Positions 17,549 to 26,862 of a DNA stretch of 37,550 bases are shown piece by piece. The position numbers and the translations under genes are program-made. Numbering within the stretch: position 1 is the stretch's first letter; the number at the start of each line of letters is the position of its first letter. The notes under the pieces were generated by a model that did no database searches, had not been told where the DNA came from, and saw nothing but the letters and a program-made list of their open reading frames with translations. The stretch is taken from the NCBI GenBank assembly GCA_903903925.1, contig CAIVAU010000105.1, positions 1 through 37,550 of the forward strand. Reading direction: 5' to 3'. Source of the DNA: an uncultured cyanobacterium (GTDB lineage: Bacteria; Cyanobacteriota; Cyanobacteriia; Cyanobacteriales; Nostocaceae).

Positions 17549-19321
17549 CTATCTTCCCGGTATGTGACTATAAATTAGCTTGCCTTGAGTATCATAAAGC
17601 ACAACATATATGCTGGAGTTTTCACTGATTGCTTCTACAGCTTGTTTTAAGGTTTGTAAGTGGTTAGTAACACTAGCTACAGTGTTTGGGTCATTATTAT
17701 TCATCAAGTTACTAGAAAGTATTTGTTCATATTCAGGGGTTATCCAAACGGCGATCCCTTGGTTATCGACTGCAAAATTACAAACCCGAACTTCACCGGA
17801 ACAAGTTTTATCGAGGTCAGCGCGGGTTTGTTGGAAAGAATTAGTCGCTTGTAGTTTCTCTTTTGCTTGCTTGAGGGCAGTTGAATAAGGTTGAATCAGA
17901 CTCTGAGCCTGACTGTAGTACAAGGTATTATTAGAAACCTGTTGAGCGGCGTTGAGAGCAAAGCTTCTGTGTGCTACCGCTGCCTGCCATTGATTTTGTT
18001 GTTCATCACGTGTGGCAAGGTTCGCTGCGTTAATGGCTTGGTTATATATTTTGGTTGCTAATAGTTCTTGAGTTGTGCGATCGCTTGTTGCTGCTAGTAA
18101 TGGTTTATATTCTGCTAAAAGCTTTTGTGCTTCTTGGTATCCTAGGCTATTCTGGGGAATTGCACTCAAAACGTTAACGGCTAATAGCCAATTAGACTCG
18201 ACTTTTTGCCAGTCTTGTAAGGATTTGGCAGAGGTTTCACGTGCAAGTGCAGCTTGCGCTACAGCTTTTGCTGCTTCTAGTTTCTTCAGCCATTTTTCTT
18301 CTATAAACAACTGCTGCGTCACAATTCGCAAATTGGTGCGATATAGCCATAATTTTTGCTGCACTAGCCCATAGAGTGGACTATTAAAACTGATCGCTTC
18401 CAGTGGTGCGATCACCTGTTGCCACAGTTGTTGTCTATCTTGTAATTCCTCTAAGTTCAGTGCTGCGGTTTGGCCTTGTTGGGCTGCCAACGATCCTCGT
18501 TCAAAAGCCTTTACCACTTGGTTCATTTTTTCTGACTCTGCAAACAGACTTGCCGAAAGTTGCTCAGTTTCCTGGTAACTCAACGACCAATGAGGAATCT
18601 TTGTCAGAGATGCGCTTACAGCATTAAATTGCTGTTGCCACTTCACCAATTCTTGCTCTGATCTAGGACTATTCGTCATTTGCCCAAATGACCGCTGTAA
18701 CTGCTTTGCCATTTGTATTTCCTGGCATGCCAACATGACACAAGGACGAGTCAGGAAATAACCTGCACAGCCTAACATTGTCATGAGTACTAAAGCTACA
18801 CCCATTCGTAAGGGTTTGACTTGGTGGACTGGTTCTACAGAAGTCGCTGAAGTCGCTGAGGTTAACAAAAGTATTGCTCCCCCCTCTTCCCCATCTCCCC
18901 CATCTCCCCCATCTCCCCCATCTACCCCATCTCCCCTCTTTTTCAAAGTTAGGGAATACTTGGCGTAAGGAAGCTTGTGTCCACTGACTCTGAGAAAAAG
19001 TTCCACTTCCTTGTCTTGGTGGACTGGTAGCAACTGGAGTATCTCCTCAAGCACTACAAAAATTTTTTCGGCGTCAGGCTGTACACCTTTTGGGTGTTGA
19101 GTTAAAACCATTAGCCGATTATTGTTGATGGCACACTTAACCTGAAGGAATTCGCCCGATGGAACTTCTGCACGCAAATTTTCCTGTAAAATTTGCGCTA
19201 AAAACAGTAAATTTTCCGGATGGGATGAGACTTCCAGAGACCAATCCCACTGTTCTAAATTGTTTTGATTCTTTTCTAGTACGTAAGAAGAAGGACTTCT
19301 ATTTGCTGAATGCGGATACAC
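17549..19321 (-). CDS. Unknown membrane-anchored coiled-coil protein (590 aa)
   Basis: I do not recognise a named family. The predicted start is GTG 19321. Residues about 1-125 form a compact mixed domain (WSLEVSSHPENLLFLAQILQENL). Residues about 127-147 are a Gly-Asp linker encoded by a DNA minisatellite. One membrane helix (about 171-197, MGVALVLMTMLGCAGYFL) follows, then some 280 residues of helical repeats rich in Gln, Ala and Leu (QQWQ, LQDWQKVESNWLLAV). A small C-terminal domain ends LYDTQGKLIYSHIPGR. The topology suggests a cytosolic N-terminal domain and a helical region on the other side. It lies upstream of the EamA transporter on the same strand. Confidence 0.75.
   Translation of the reverse strand: MYPHSANRSPSSYVLEKNQNNLEQWDWSLEVSSHPENLLFLAQILQENLRAEVPSGEFLQVKCAINNNRLMVLTQHPKGVQPDAEKIFVVLEEILQLLPVHQDKEVELFLRVSGHKLPYAKYSLTLKKRGDGVDGGDGGDGGDGEEGGAILLLTSATSATSVEPVHQVKPLRMGVALVLMTMLGCAGYFLTRPCVMLACQEIQMAKQLQRSFGQMTNSPRSEQELVKWQQQFNAVSASLTKIPHWSLSYQETEQLSASLFAESEKMNQVVKAFERGSLAAQQGQTAALNLEELQDRQQLWQQVIAPLEAISFNSPLYGLVQQKLWLYRTNLRIVTQQLFIEEKWLKKLEAAKAVAQAALARETSAKSLQDWQKVESNWLLAVNVLSAIPQNSLGYQEAQKLLAEYKPLLAATSDRTTQELLATKIYNQAINAANLATRDEQQNQWQAAVAHRSFALNAAQQVSNNTLYYSQAQSLIQPYSTALKQAKEKLQATNSFQQTRADLDKTCSGEVRVCNFAVDNQGIAVWITPEYEQILSSNLMNNNDPNTVASVTNHLQTLKQAVEAISENSSIYVVLYDTQGKLIYSHIPGR
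18839..18935. repeat. In-gene minisatellites (9-bp units)
   Basis: At about 18889-18935 a 9-bp unit of the type CCCATCTCC is repeated about five times and encodes the Gly-Asp linker of the 590-aa protein on the minus strand. A second 9-bp duplication, GAAGTCGCT x2, at 18839-18857 encodes the Ser-Ala-Thr repeats. Both stay in frame because the unit is a multiple of three. Confidence 0.85.
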
Positions 19322-19447
19322 AGTTTAACCACCCACAGCCTAAAATCTGACCAACCAATTTTCTAACATAGAGTATAATTTTTCCCCAAAAGTCAAGACG
19401 GAATTTTAACAGAAATATGGAATTTCATTCAGAGGGAGCAGGGGGGA

Positions 19448-19467
19448 CCCACGGATCAAGCCGTGGG
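19448..19467 (-). other. Hairpin resembling an IS605 right end
   Basis: On the minus strand this reads CAATCCCACGG-CTTGAT-CCGTGGG, similar to the hairpin at the right end of the IS at 12154-12178 (GAATCCCGTCGG...CACGGG). The TCAA cleavage site is absent, so it could be a decayed end or a coincidence. Confidence 0.3.
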
Positions 19468-19526
19468 ATTGGAACTTTTCTGACGAATGTTTCACAGCAT
19501 GTCGTGTCTCGCAACACATCTTTTTT

Positions 19527-19555
19527 TTCAAAGTGGGCGCTACTCCCACTTTGAA
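19527..19555. other. 11-bp perfect inverted repeat
   Basis: TTCAAAGTGGG (19527-19537) and CCCACTTTGAA (19545-19555) flank a 7-nt loop, preceded by a run of T on the plus strand. A terminator for plus-strand transcripts would need the T-run on the other side, so its function is unclear. Confidence 0.5.
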
Positions 19556-19888
19556 CCTTCTGGCGCGGTTGGACTTGGGCATCAGGCTTTTGGAGATTCG
19601 GGCAATATGGCGTATGGCTACCTTCTTTAATAAACTCTCAACAGAGATATTTTAGAAGAAGTATTTAAATGAACGTCTGCTCGAATTTTTAACTTAATCT
19701 CCAGTATAAATTCTCAATAAAAAAGGAGAGTTGTGTCATTTTTGCGTAATTTTACTGATGGTAAATCTTCTGATTAATTTGCATACTAAATACTGTGCTA
19801 AAACGTCTAATTTGTCATCCATTTGGTTTGTACAAGATAAGTGACTAGGATGCTTGAAAAGACGGTCGATATTTGGGTTTATCACCAT

Positions 19889-19981
19889 TAGACATAGTCG
19901 TGAAAATTAATTATGCGTTCGCTGAAATTCTTGGTAGGAGCGTATTGCAATACTCCCCTACATGATTCCTGGAGATGTCTA
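19889..19981. repeat. 93-bp TIR repeat, copy 1
   Basis: Begins TAGACAT and ends ATGTCTA (7-bp perfect inverted ends). It differs from copy 2 (32978-33070) at only three positions. The central palindrome (19934-19961) is imperfect here, with two of the three differences in it. No coding capacity. A small non-autonomous, MITE-like element is the best reading. Confidence 0.85.
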
Positions 19982-20238
19982 TTGTATATCTATAAAATAA
20001 ATGATGTTCAATCTAGGTATAATTCTTAAAAAAATAACGAATAAACCTATAGTTACAAAAATTTATTTATACAAGGTAATATCCTGATTCAGGCTGTATC
20101 AACGTTTATAGACAAAAGTACTGTTGGTTATTTTGGATGTCGCAAGATTTACTGAAGCAACTAATTACATCTTGATTTATCAGGCAAGATTGGGGTAATT
20201 TTGTAAATAATTAACCTCTTCTTTTAAAGAGGATAAAA

Positions 20239-20343
20239 TTGATCAAAGAAAAAACGATTTTTAAAAGCTTACTAGAGCTGTACGAAGCAAGTTGCTGTAG
20301 TAGTCCTGTTCGTAGCAGCACCACAGCAACCCCTGAAATTTGA
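20239..20343 (+). CDS. Possible 34-aa small protein upstream of the SucC-like gene
   Basis: TTG start at 20239 with an AAGAGG site 6 bases upstream; the frame reads LIKEKTIFKSLLELYEAS, then CCSSPVRSSTTATPEI and TGA at 20341. It ends 19 bases before the SucC-like ATG, compatible with cotranscription or a leader peptide. No known family is recognised. The evidence is only the ribosome site, spacing and frame, so it may be chance. Confidence 0.3.
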   Translation: MIKEKTIFKSLLELYEASCCSSPVRSSTTATPEI

Positions 20344-20362
20344 CAAAAAAAGGTGTGTCTTT

Positions 20363-21589
20363 ATGGATTTGTTGGAGTACCAAGTAAAAGAATGGTTTAG
20401 CAAGATAGGCATTCCCGTATTGCCCTCCCAAAAAATTGACCATCCTACAGATTTAAAACGTTTAAAAATAAACTATCCAATTGTATTAAAATCTCAGGTG
20501 CATGGATCTGGACGAACAAAAGCTGGTGGAGTCAAGTGTGTAGCAACAACTATTGATGCGATCGCCACTGCCCAAAATATCTTCAATTTACCAATTCTGG
20601 GCGAATTTCCAGAAGTATTACTAGCAGAAGCTAAGTATAATGCCGAGCAGGAATTTTATCTAGCGGTGGTTTTAGACACTGCCGTCTGCCGACCAGTACT
20701 TTTAGGTTGCCAAGAAGCTGACGTTGATTGGGAATCCGCCGGAGAGAAAATGCAGCATGTTGTCGTTGAACAGGAATTCTCGCCATTTTATGCGCGGCAA
20801 CTCGCTTTGAAAATGGGCTTACAAGGTGTTCTCATGCAGTCAGTCAGCGCCGTTGTAGAAAAAATGTACCAGATCTTTGTGGAAAAGGACCTAGACTTGG
20901 TGGAAATCAATCCTTTGGCTGTCAATGTTTCTGGTCAAGTGATGGCTCTCAATGGTAGTGTCAGCGTTAATGAACGAGCAATCAGTCGTCATCCAGATAT
21001 TACCGAAATGGCAAAAAAAATGGTCAATCGTTATACCAGTAGTGAGATCATCAGGAATGTAGGCGATGGGGACGAGATCGAATTGCACGGTAAAATCGCA
21101 ATTTTGGGTAATGGTGCTGGTTCAGTGATGGCAACTTTAGATTTAGTAGTCAATGCTGGTGGTCAGCCTAGTATTTGTCTAAATCTGCGCCATGCTTCCC
21201 CCATCGAGACCTCACTGACCACCTTTAGGAGTCGCCTAGAAGAAACTTTGAAAAACCTGGGTGCTGACAAAAGCATTCAAGTCATACTCATTAACTTCCT
21301 AGGAAGTGTTGCGCTGACGAAAGAAGTCGTGGAAGTGATTGAGAATTTTATCCAGCACCACAAGAGCGAATACAAGCGACAGGTTGTACGCTCTAATGGT
21401 AGCAAAAACAGTCGAGAGAACCAATTCCCACGCTTGGTTGTTCGCCTTGTCGGTTCTGAGTTCTCTGAAGCCAGAAAATGTTTAGCAAAACTCAAAACTT
21501 ACAGTGATGGGCTCATAGTGGTAGAAAATTTAGATGAGGCAGTAGCCGAAGCAGTTCGTCTCAGCAACCTGCTTACAACGGAGAGTTAG
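20363..21589 (+). CDS. SucC-like ATP-grasp protein, catalytically degenerate
   Basis: 408 aa, with the layout of the succinyl-CoA synthetase beta subunit: MDLLEYQVKEWF start, QVHGSGRTKAGGVK nucleotide-binding segment, ATP-grasp domain with LVEINPLAV (Glu181, Asn183), and a C-terminal flavodoxin-like domain. Against E. coli SucC recalled from memory, the second Mg ligand (Asp213) is replaced by Asn197 at the same 14-residue spacing, the LDVGGGA segment is LNLRHAS, and the phosphate loop NIFGGI is NFLGSV. There is an AAAGG site 9 bases upstream of the ATG. It is followed by a SucD-like gene after 317 bases. Succinyl-CoA synthesis is doubtful; a regulatory or altered ligase role is possible. Confidence 0.8.
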   Translation: MDLLEYQVKEWFSKIGIPVLPSQKIDHPTDLKRLKINYPIVLKSQVHGSGRTKAGGVKCVATTIDAIATAQNIFNLPILGEFPEVLLAEAKYNAEQEFYLAVVLDTAVCRPVLLGCQEADVDWESAGEKMQHVVVEQEFSPFYARQLALKMGLQGVLMQSVSAVVEKMYQIFVEKDLDLVEINPLAVNVSGQVMALNGSVSVNERAISRHPDITEMAKKMVNRYTSSEIIRNVGDGDEIELHGKIAILGNGAGSVMATLDLVVNAGGQPSICLNLRHASPIETSLTTFRSRLEETLKNLGADKSIQVILINFLGSVALTKEVVEVIENFIQHHKSEYKRQVVRSNGSKNSRENQFPRLVVRLVGSEFSEARKCLAKLKTYSDGLIVVENLDEAVAEAVRLSNLLTTES

Positions 21590-21906
21590 GGGTTAGGAAT
21601 TAGGAGTTTTGTTTTTTTGACGAACCGCAGGGTGGGTTGCTCCTGAGAGGCATTTACACAGAACCAACCCACCAAATAGCAAGTACCTGGCAGGTATTCA
21701 CTACGAAATTATACTTTTTTTCCTCAATCCGAATTGTATTATGTCCGAACTCCAACCATTATAATTCTGTCAGAGTTCATAGATAAAAAGGTGGGAAAAG
21801 GGGTATTAATTCATACTATTCATTCAATTTATAGAGAGTTTATACTTAATTACTGACCATTTTTTGAATTCGCCTGCTGGGTTCGCACTCATTACAATGC
21901 TTTTTT
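21590..21906. other. Spacer between SucC-like and SucD-like genes
   Basis: 317 bases, unusual because sucC and sucD normally abut. It begins with degenerate GTTAGGG-type repeat units (to about 21610) and holds a 9-bp inverted repeat GGTGGGTTG (21631-21639) / CAACCCACC (21665-21673) with a 25-nt loop. The rest is AT-rich and could carry a separate promoter for the SucD-like gene. Confidence 0.5.
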
Positions 21907-22791
21907 ATGAACTTAATGCCAGATAGCAAAGTATTAATCCAAGGCTTCTTTGAATTCATCACAGCAACTCATGTGGCTCAAATGAAAGCCTATGGCACGA
22001 ATTTGGTAGCTTGGGTGAATCCAGGGTGTGGAGGACAACAGATCCTGTACGATCTTCCGGTATTTGATTTGGTAGAGGAGGTCATAGGGCAATTTGGAAT
22101 GATCGATACCACAATTATCTGTGTACACCCTTACGAAGTACTGGATGCGGCATTAGAAGCGATCGCATCTGGTATTCGCCAAATCATTATTATCTCTCCT
22201 GGTGTACCACCTTTAGATATGGTGCAATTAATTCGTAAAGCTGAGGTCACAGAAACTTTAGTGGTAGGACCAAATAGTCCAGGTATCATCGTACCTAATA
22301 AAATTCTCTTAGGTACTCAACCTAGTGAATTTTACACTCCTGGTTTTGTGGGAATCTTGAGTCGCAGCACCACTCTCACCTATGAAGTTGCAAGGGAACT
22401 AACTCAAGCTGGTTTGGGACAGTCAATTAGTGTCAGTATTGGCAGCGATGTAGTTGTTGGTTCATCGTTTATTCAGTGGCTGCAAATCCTTGATGAGGAT
22501 GAAACGACACAGGTCATTGTTTTAGTTGGTCAACCTGGTGGTGGTCGTGAAGAAGCCGCTGCACGGTACATTGCCGAAGCGATTGATAAGCCAGTCGTTG
22601 CCTACATTGCAGGTACAAAAGCACCACCAGTACAGCATTGGCGTCAAACTGGGACTTTAGCAGCAGTTATAGGACGCGATCCTGACTTTGGTACAGCAAA
22701 GAGTAAATTGGCTGCCTTCAGTGAAGTCGGTGTTCCCGTAGCTGATCGCCCTTCTCAGATTCCAGAATTGGTGAGAAAGGTCATGAGGTAA
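21907..22791 (+). CDS. SucD-like CoA-binding protein lacking the phospho-histidine
   Basis: 294 aa, colinear with the succinyl-CoA synthetase alpha subunit: KVLIQGFFEFITATH, AYGTNLVAWVNPGCGGQ, VGPNSPGIIVP, SRSTTLTYEVARE and AGTKAPPVQHWRQTGTL. In E. coli the corresponding KRMGHAGAI holds the phosphorylated His246; here the aligned residue is Gln247 (CAA, 22645-22647), with no gaps needed. The CoA-site GFTGSQGT is GFFEFITA, Cys of GPNCPG is Ser, and GEIGG is GQPGG. Starts at ATG 21907 or 21916. With the SucC-like partner it forms a pair that keeps the fold but not the standard chemistry. Name by homology only. Confidence 0.8.
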   Translation: MNLMPDSKVLIQGFFEFITATHVAQMKAYGTNLVAWVNPGCGGQQILYDLPVFDLVEEVIGQFGMIDTTIICVHPYEVLDAALEAIASGIRQIIIISPGVPPLDMVQLIRKAEVTETLVVGPNSPGIIVPNKILLGTQPSEFYTPGFVGILSRSTTLTYEVARELTQAGLGQSISVSIGSDVVVGSSFIQWLQILDEDETTQVIVLVGQPGGGREEAAARYIAEAIDKPVVAYIAGTKAPPVQHWRQTGTLAAVIGRDPDFGTAKSKLAAFSEVGVPVADRPSQIPELVRKVMR

Positions 22792-22795
22792 AGAG

Positions 22796-22835
22796 AGTGT
22801 GGGGGGTGTGGGGAGTGTGGGGAGTGTGGGGAGTC
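22796..22835. repeat. GTGTGGGGA-type tandem array
   Basis: Four imperfect units of GAGTGTGGG directly after the SucD-like stop. The same unit family appears at 17516-17545, 30976-31024 and (complementary strand) 37457-37550. Confidence 0.85.
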
Positions 22836-22977
22836 ATATTTTCCTTTTTTTTGATTTCCATAGCCAAGCTGAGAGTAAAGCTATAGTGGATTTAGCAAAT
22901 CTGCTGTTGATGTGGCTAGGTTAAGTCCTACTGCAAAATTATTTTAAAGTTATAGTTTAGAAACACCCTGTAACTCG

Positions 22978-24378
22978 ATGACGGGCAAAAACCCAAGACA
23001 GAATGCGTTTCTGCGGCTAGTGTCTGGTAATAGTGCAGCTGTTGGAACAGAATCTCGCTACTTGCTACTCAAAACTCAAGAGATCGTTATAGGACGCGAT
23101 CCCAGCTGCCAAGTTCTTTTAGATGCCATAATGTGTCGGATGGTATCCCGTCGTCATGCGGTAGTTCGTTCACTCTCTTCGTCCCCTGATGGTGAAGAGG
23201 GCTGGATCATTTGTGATTTAGATAGTGCCAATGGCACTTATTTAAATCGAAAACGAGTGCAAGGTTGTCAACAACTGATTGCAGGCGATCGCATTACTCT
23301 GGGTCAAGATGGTCCGGAACTGATTTTTGAGTACGAACTTAACCATCAACCTAATGTCCTTAACCAAGAAGCAGCAGTCGTACCACTTCCGCCCCCAAAC
23401 AAGTACCAAACACCGATATCTACGGCGAACTACCAATCCCCAAACAATTCTGACTATCTGAGCTTCACACAACTTTTTCCCATTATTTCCACTGGCAAAG
23501 ATTTAACTCGTAAAGCTTACCTGATACCGGGAATCATCACAGTGATATTTGTGGTGTTAATGTTTGCCACCATAGAGCAACCACAAGTCAATCAAATTAT
23601 AGTAGCAATTTTTATCGCATTAGCTGCCTATTACTTCTTTATCTACTTGTTATGTGGTAAACATAAGCCTTGGTGGGTACTACTAGCTTCTGCATTGACG
23701 ACAATGCTGATTTTGCGTAGTCCCATATTAGATTTATTTATTTTCGTATTCCGCGATATTCTGCCTGGTAGTTTGCCAGCAAGTCAGGAATCCATCACTT
23801 TCACAGAGTTGCTCCTGCGGATGTTTTTTGGCGCTGGTTTGATGGAAGAATTACTTAAGGCGCTGCCCATACTGGGGGCTTATATCATCGCTAGGGCGTT
23901 ACCATCTCCTTGGAAAGAACGCATCGGTGTGTGGGAACCCTTGGATGGAATTCTGCTGGGAACGGCTTCTGCTGTAGGCTTTACTTTGTTGGAAACTCTA
24001 GGGCAGTATGTGCCACAATTTGCTCAAACAGTCGCGCAGACAGGGATCGGGGATGGTTTATTTGCGGGGTTTCGACTGTTGATTCCGAGAATTCTCGGCT
24101 CGTTGCCCGGACATATGGCTTACAGTGGCTATTTTGGATATTTTATTGGATTAGCTGTACTTAAGCCTACTAAAAGTTGGCAAATTTTACTAGTTGGTTA
24201 TTTGACTGCCGCAGGACTGCACGCTTTATGGAATGCAACGGGAGTGATCAACGGCTTTTTGCTGGTGGTTGTTGGGGTATTATCTTATGCCTTTCTCATG
24301 GCAGCAATTCTCAAAGCGCGGGCCCTGTCACCAACACGATCGCAAAACTTTGCAACTCGCTTCCTCGGACCCAAATAA
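22978..24378 (+). CDS. FHA domain fused to a PrsW-type intramembrane metalloprotease
   Basis: 466 aa. The N-terminal FHA domain (about 25-120) shows VIGRDPSCQVLL, SRRHAVV and LDSANGTYLN, the residues that read phosphothreonine. A Pro/Asn-rich linker follows. From about 180 there are around eight membrane helices with the four PrsW motifs: MEELLK (EExxK, Glu290-Glu291), GFTLLE (Glu339), GHMAYSG (His379) and GLHALWNA (His415). PrsW proteases cleave membrane substrates such as anti-sigma factors. The fusion suggests that binding of a phosphorylated partner recruits or gates cleavage. It converges with the 208-aa gene, the stops 25 bases apart. Confidence 0.9.
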   Translation: MTGKNPRQNAFLRLVSGNSAAVGTESRYLLLKTQEIVIGRDPSCQVLLDAIMCRMVSRRHAVVRSLSSSPDGEEGWIICDLDSANGTYLNRKRVQGCQQLIAGDRITLGQDGPELIFEYELNHQPNVLNQEAAVVPLPPPNKYQTPISTANYQSPNNSDYLSFTQLFPIISTGKDLTRKAYLIPGIITVIFVVLMFATIEQPQVNQIIVAIFIALAAYYFFIYLLCGKHKPWWVLLASALTTMLILRSPILDLFIFVFRDILPGSLPASQESITFTELLLRMFFGAGLMEELLKALPILGAYIIARALPSPWKERIGVWEPLDGILLGTASAVGFTLLETLGQYVPQFAQTVAQTGIGDGLFAGFRLLIPRILGSLPGHMAYSGYFGYFIGLAVLKPTKSWQILLVGYLTAAGLHALWNATGVINGFLLVVVGVLSYAFLMAAILKARALSPTRSQNFATRFLGPK

Positions 24379-24383
24379 AGCAG

Positions 24384-25030
<647 letters not shown>

Positions 25031-25145
25031 TTGTGATCTCCCGATTCATTCATTAGCGGTGATTACAGCTACATGGGCGAGAACCTCTTTTCCGCAAAAA
25101 GATTTGATTTTGCTGAGGTCAGTTGAAAAACCAAGCTTCCAAACC

Positions 25146-26735
25146 TTAAATAGAAGGATCTTCGATCAAGAATTCCCATGGCAGACTTTTACTACTACCA
25201 AACCTTAACTGCATTCCCGATTCTAAGGGGACTTCCTGGCGGTGGATTTGTTGCCATCCATGGGAGTGCAAAATCCAGGTTGTGCCATAGGTAGATAAAT
25301 CTTGCAGATGATATGTTCGCACTGACGTAGATCCTTTGAGAGTATTCCGACATAAGATTTCGGCATGGCGTTTTGAAACTGAAGGCTCCGGGATCACAAT
25401 ATCATTGTCTGTCGTGCGACCGATCCGAGTGATCCCTGGTCGCAACGGCCAAGTTTGACCTCCAAGTGAGAGACTACGCAAGCTTGCTGTTGAAGACGAA
25501 CCAGTGATACCGGGAAAAGCAGTTTCTGGCAGTTCCGTAATTCCCTCATCAAAACTCTTAATCAGTTCACCATTATAGTCTGGATGCAAGTAGAGAACTG
25601 GTAATGTCCAAGCTGGTTGATTAAACCGATAAAGTGCCAAGAGTTGCTGTCTCGCTTCTGCGACAGCTTCATCAATTGGCTTGCGAGCAAGCAAAGCTTG
25701 GGTAAAAGCTTGAATAAAGCTATGACTTTCATGATCGGCAATTTCATCGCGCATTCCTAGAACTGCTGGCATACCTTGACGGATCAGCACTTCTGCCAAG
25801 CTGCTATGGGGCATAGCCTGGTGTTTTTCAGCCGCTGGTTGTGCCCCCCAACAGGCATTAAAAACTGCCAGTTTTACACCTGTACTGGTCAAAACTTGCG
25901 CCAATTCCATGCCGTTCAGAGTCATATCTGAGCGCAAATATAGCAACCCTCCGTCTGGGCCTGGTTCACCATGACCTGCGTAAAAGAAAACATTGTATGC
26001 TTTTGTATCTAGTTCCCGAATCAACTCCTGTGGAGTTGGTTGTAGAAGTGTTTTAACCAAGCAAGGGGCAGATCCAAATGGCGAACTGCTGCCTATAAGA
26101 CTGCTCTTTGTCAGAGTTGCTTCTAGAAGCCCGGCTTCTTTGTCCAGTTGCAGGTTCTGATCTTCGCCTAAAACTAGCAAGATGTTTAAAGCCTGTTCCG
26201 TTCGCAAATACTGTAGGGGTTCAACTTCACTTGTAGTGCGGCTGAATAGCACATGTTGAGAGAGGGTCATGACAGATTGACCTGGTTCGCGCTGCATAAT
26301 TTCCCAAGGTAGGGCGATCAGATCTGGATCGCGAATTTCCAGTCGCAGATGTAAACGTGTATGCTGACCCATTGCAATCCCAAGGCTGCGTTCAAGACTA
26401 CCAAGAATTGGTCCATCGAATACCCAACGCCACAAGCTAATGCCCAAAGATTGCATCAAACGACTACTGTAACTGGATGGCTGACCAGACGGAGGGGAAA
26501 CCAATTCTAATGGCTGTGGGTTTACCTGTGGAGGATTGATGTTTGAGGAAATATCTAAACGACCATGACCAGCAAACATCTGTTGCCATTCTTGCCAAAC
26601 TTGAGTCAGGTGTTGCGGCCAGACGCAGTCATGTAAAACATAGCCACTGGGATAGGGTGCATTCACCACCCAAATGGCGAAGCTATCTGTGCCGGTGTTG
26701 ATGAGACGGGCGATCGCCAGGTTTAGGGATGGCAT
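25146..26735 (-). CDS. CHAT (caspase-like) protease with C-terminal FHA domain
   Basis: 529 aa, soluble. Residues about 1-100 are a cyanobacterial N-terminal region. The CHAT domain (about 130-410) carries the Cys-His dyad: His255 in VFFYAGHGEPGPDGGLLYL and Cys295 in LAVFNACWGAQPA. CHAT proteins are clan CD cysteine peptidases related to caspases and separase. A C-terminal FHA domain (about 430-529) has RIGRTTDNDIVIPE, VSKRHAEI and LSTYGTTWI, so it can bind phosphothreonine. The ATG lies directly against a GGGAGCA repeat array and no Shine-Dalgarno is visible. It is downstream of the PP2C gene and upstream of the 208-aa gene. Substrate unknown. Confidence 0.9.
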   Translation of the reverse strand: MPSLNLAIARLINTGTDSFAIWVVNAPYPSGYVLHDCVWPQHLTQVWQEWQQMFAGHGRLDISSNINPPQVNPQPLELVSPPSGQPSSYSSRLMQSLGISLWRWVFDGPILGSLERSLGIAMGQHTRLHLRLEIRDPDLIALPWEIMQREPGQSVMTLSQHVLFSRTTSEVEPLQYLRTEQALNILLVLGEDQNLQLDKEAGLLEATLTKSSLIGSSSPFGSAPCLVKTLLQPTPQELIRELDTKAYNVFFYAGHGEPGPDGGLLYLRSDMTLNGMELAQVLTSTGVKLAVFNACWGAQPAAEKHQAMPHSSLAEVLIRQGMPAVLGMRDEIADHESHSFIQAFTQALLARKPIDEAVAEARQQLLALYRFNQPAWTLPVLYLHPDYNGELIKSFDEGITELPETAFPGITGSSSTASLRSLSLGGQTWPLRPGITRIGRTTDNDIVIPEPSVSKRHAEILCRNTLKGSTSVRTYHLQDLSTYGTTWILHSHGWQQIHRQEVPLESGMQLRFGSSKSLPWEFLIEDPSI

Positions 26736-26737
26736 GG

Positions 26738-26862
26738 AATAGGGAAGAGGGAGCAGGGAGCAGGGAGCAGGGAGCAGGGAATAGGGAAGAGGGAGCAGGG
26801 AGCAGGGAAGAGGGAGCAGGGAGTAGGGAGTAGGAAATAGGGAATAGGGAGTAGGGAATACG
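26738..26862. repeat. GGGAGCA heptamer array touching the CHAT-FHA start
   Basis: About 17 imperfect units of GGGAGCA, with GGGAATA, GGGAAGA and GGGAGTA variants. The array fills nearly all of the CHAT-FHA 5' leader, beginning 3 bases before the ATG (minus strand CTTCCCTATTCC-ATG). On the mRNA it is an almost pure pyrimidine tract. Confidence 0.9.

Larger units (their letters stand above)
19322..20238. other. Long intergenic region with structured repeats
   Basis: About 900 bases without a convincing gene. It contains a hairpin CCCACGG-ATCAAG-CCGTGGG (19448-19467), an 11-bp perfect inverted repeat (19527-19555) and one copy of a 93-bp TIR-bearing repeat (19889-19981). The rest is AT-rich, including 20000-20220 upstream of the SucC-like locus, where the promoter should lie. 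Confidence 0.6.
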
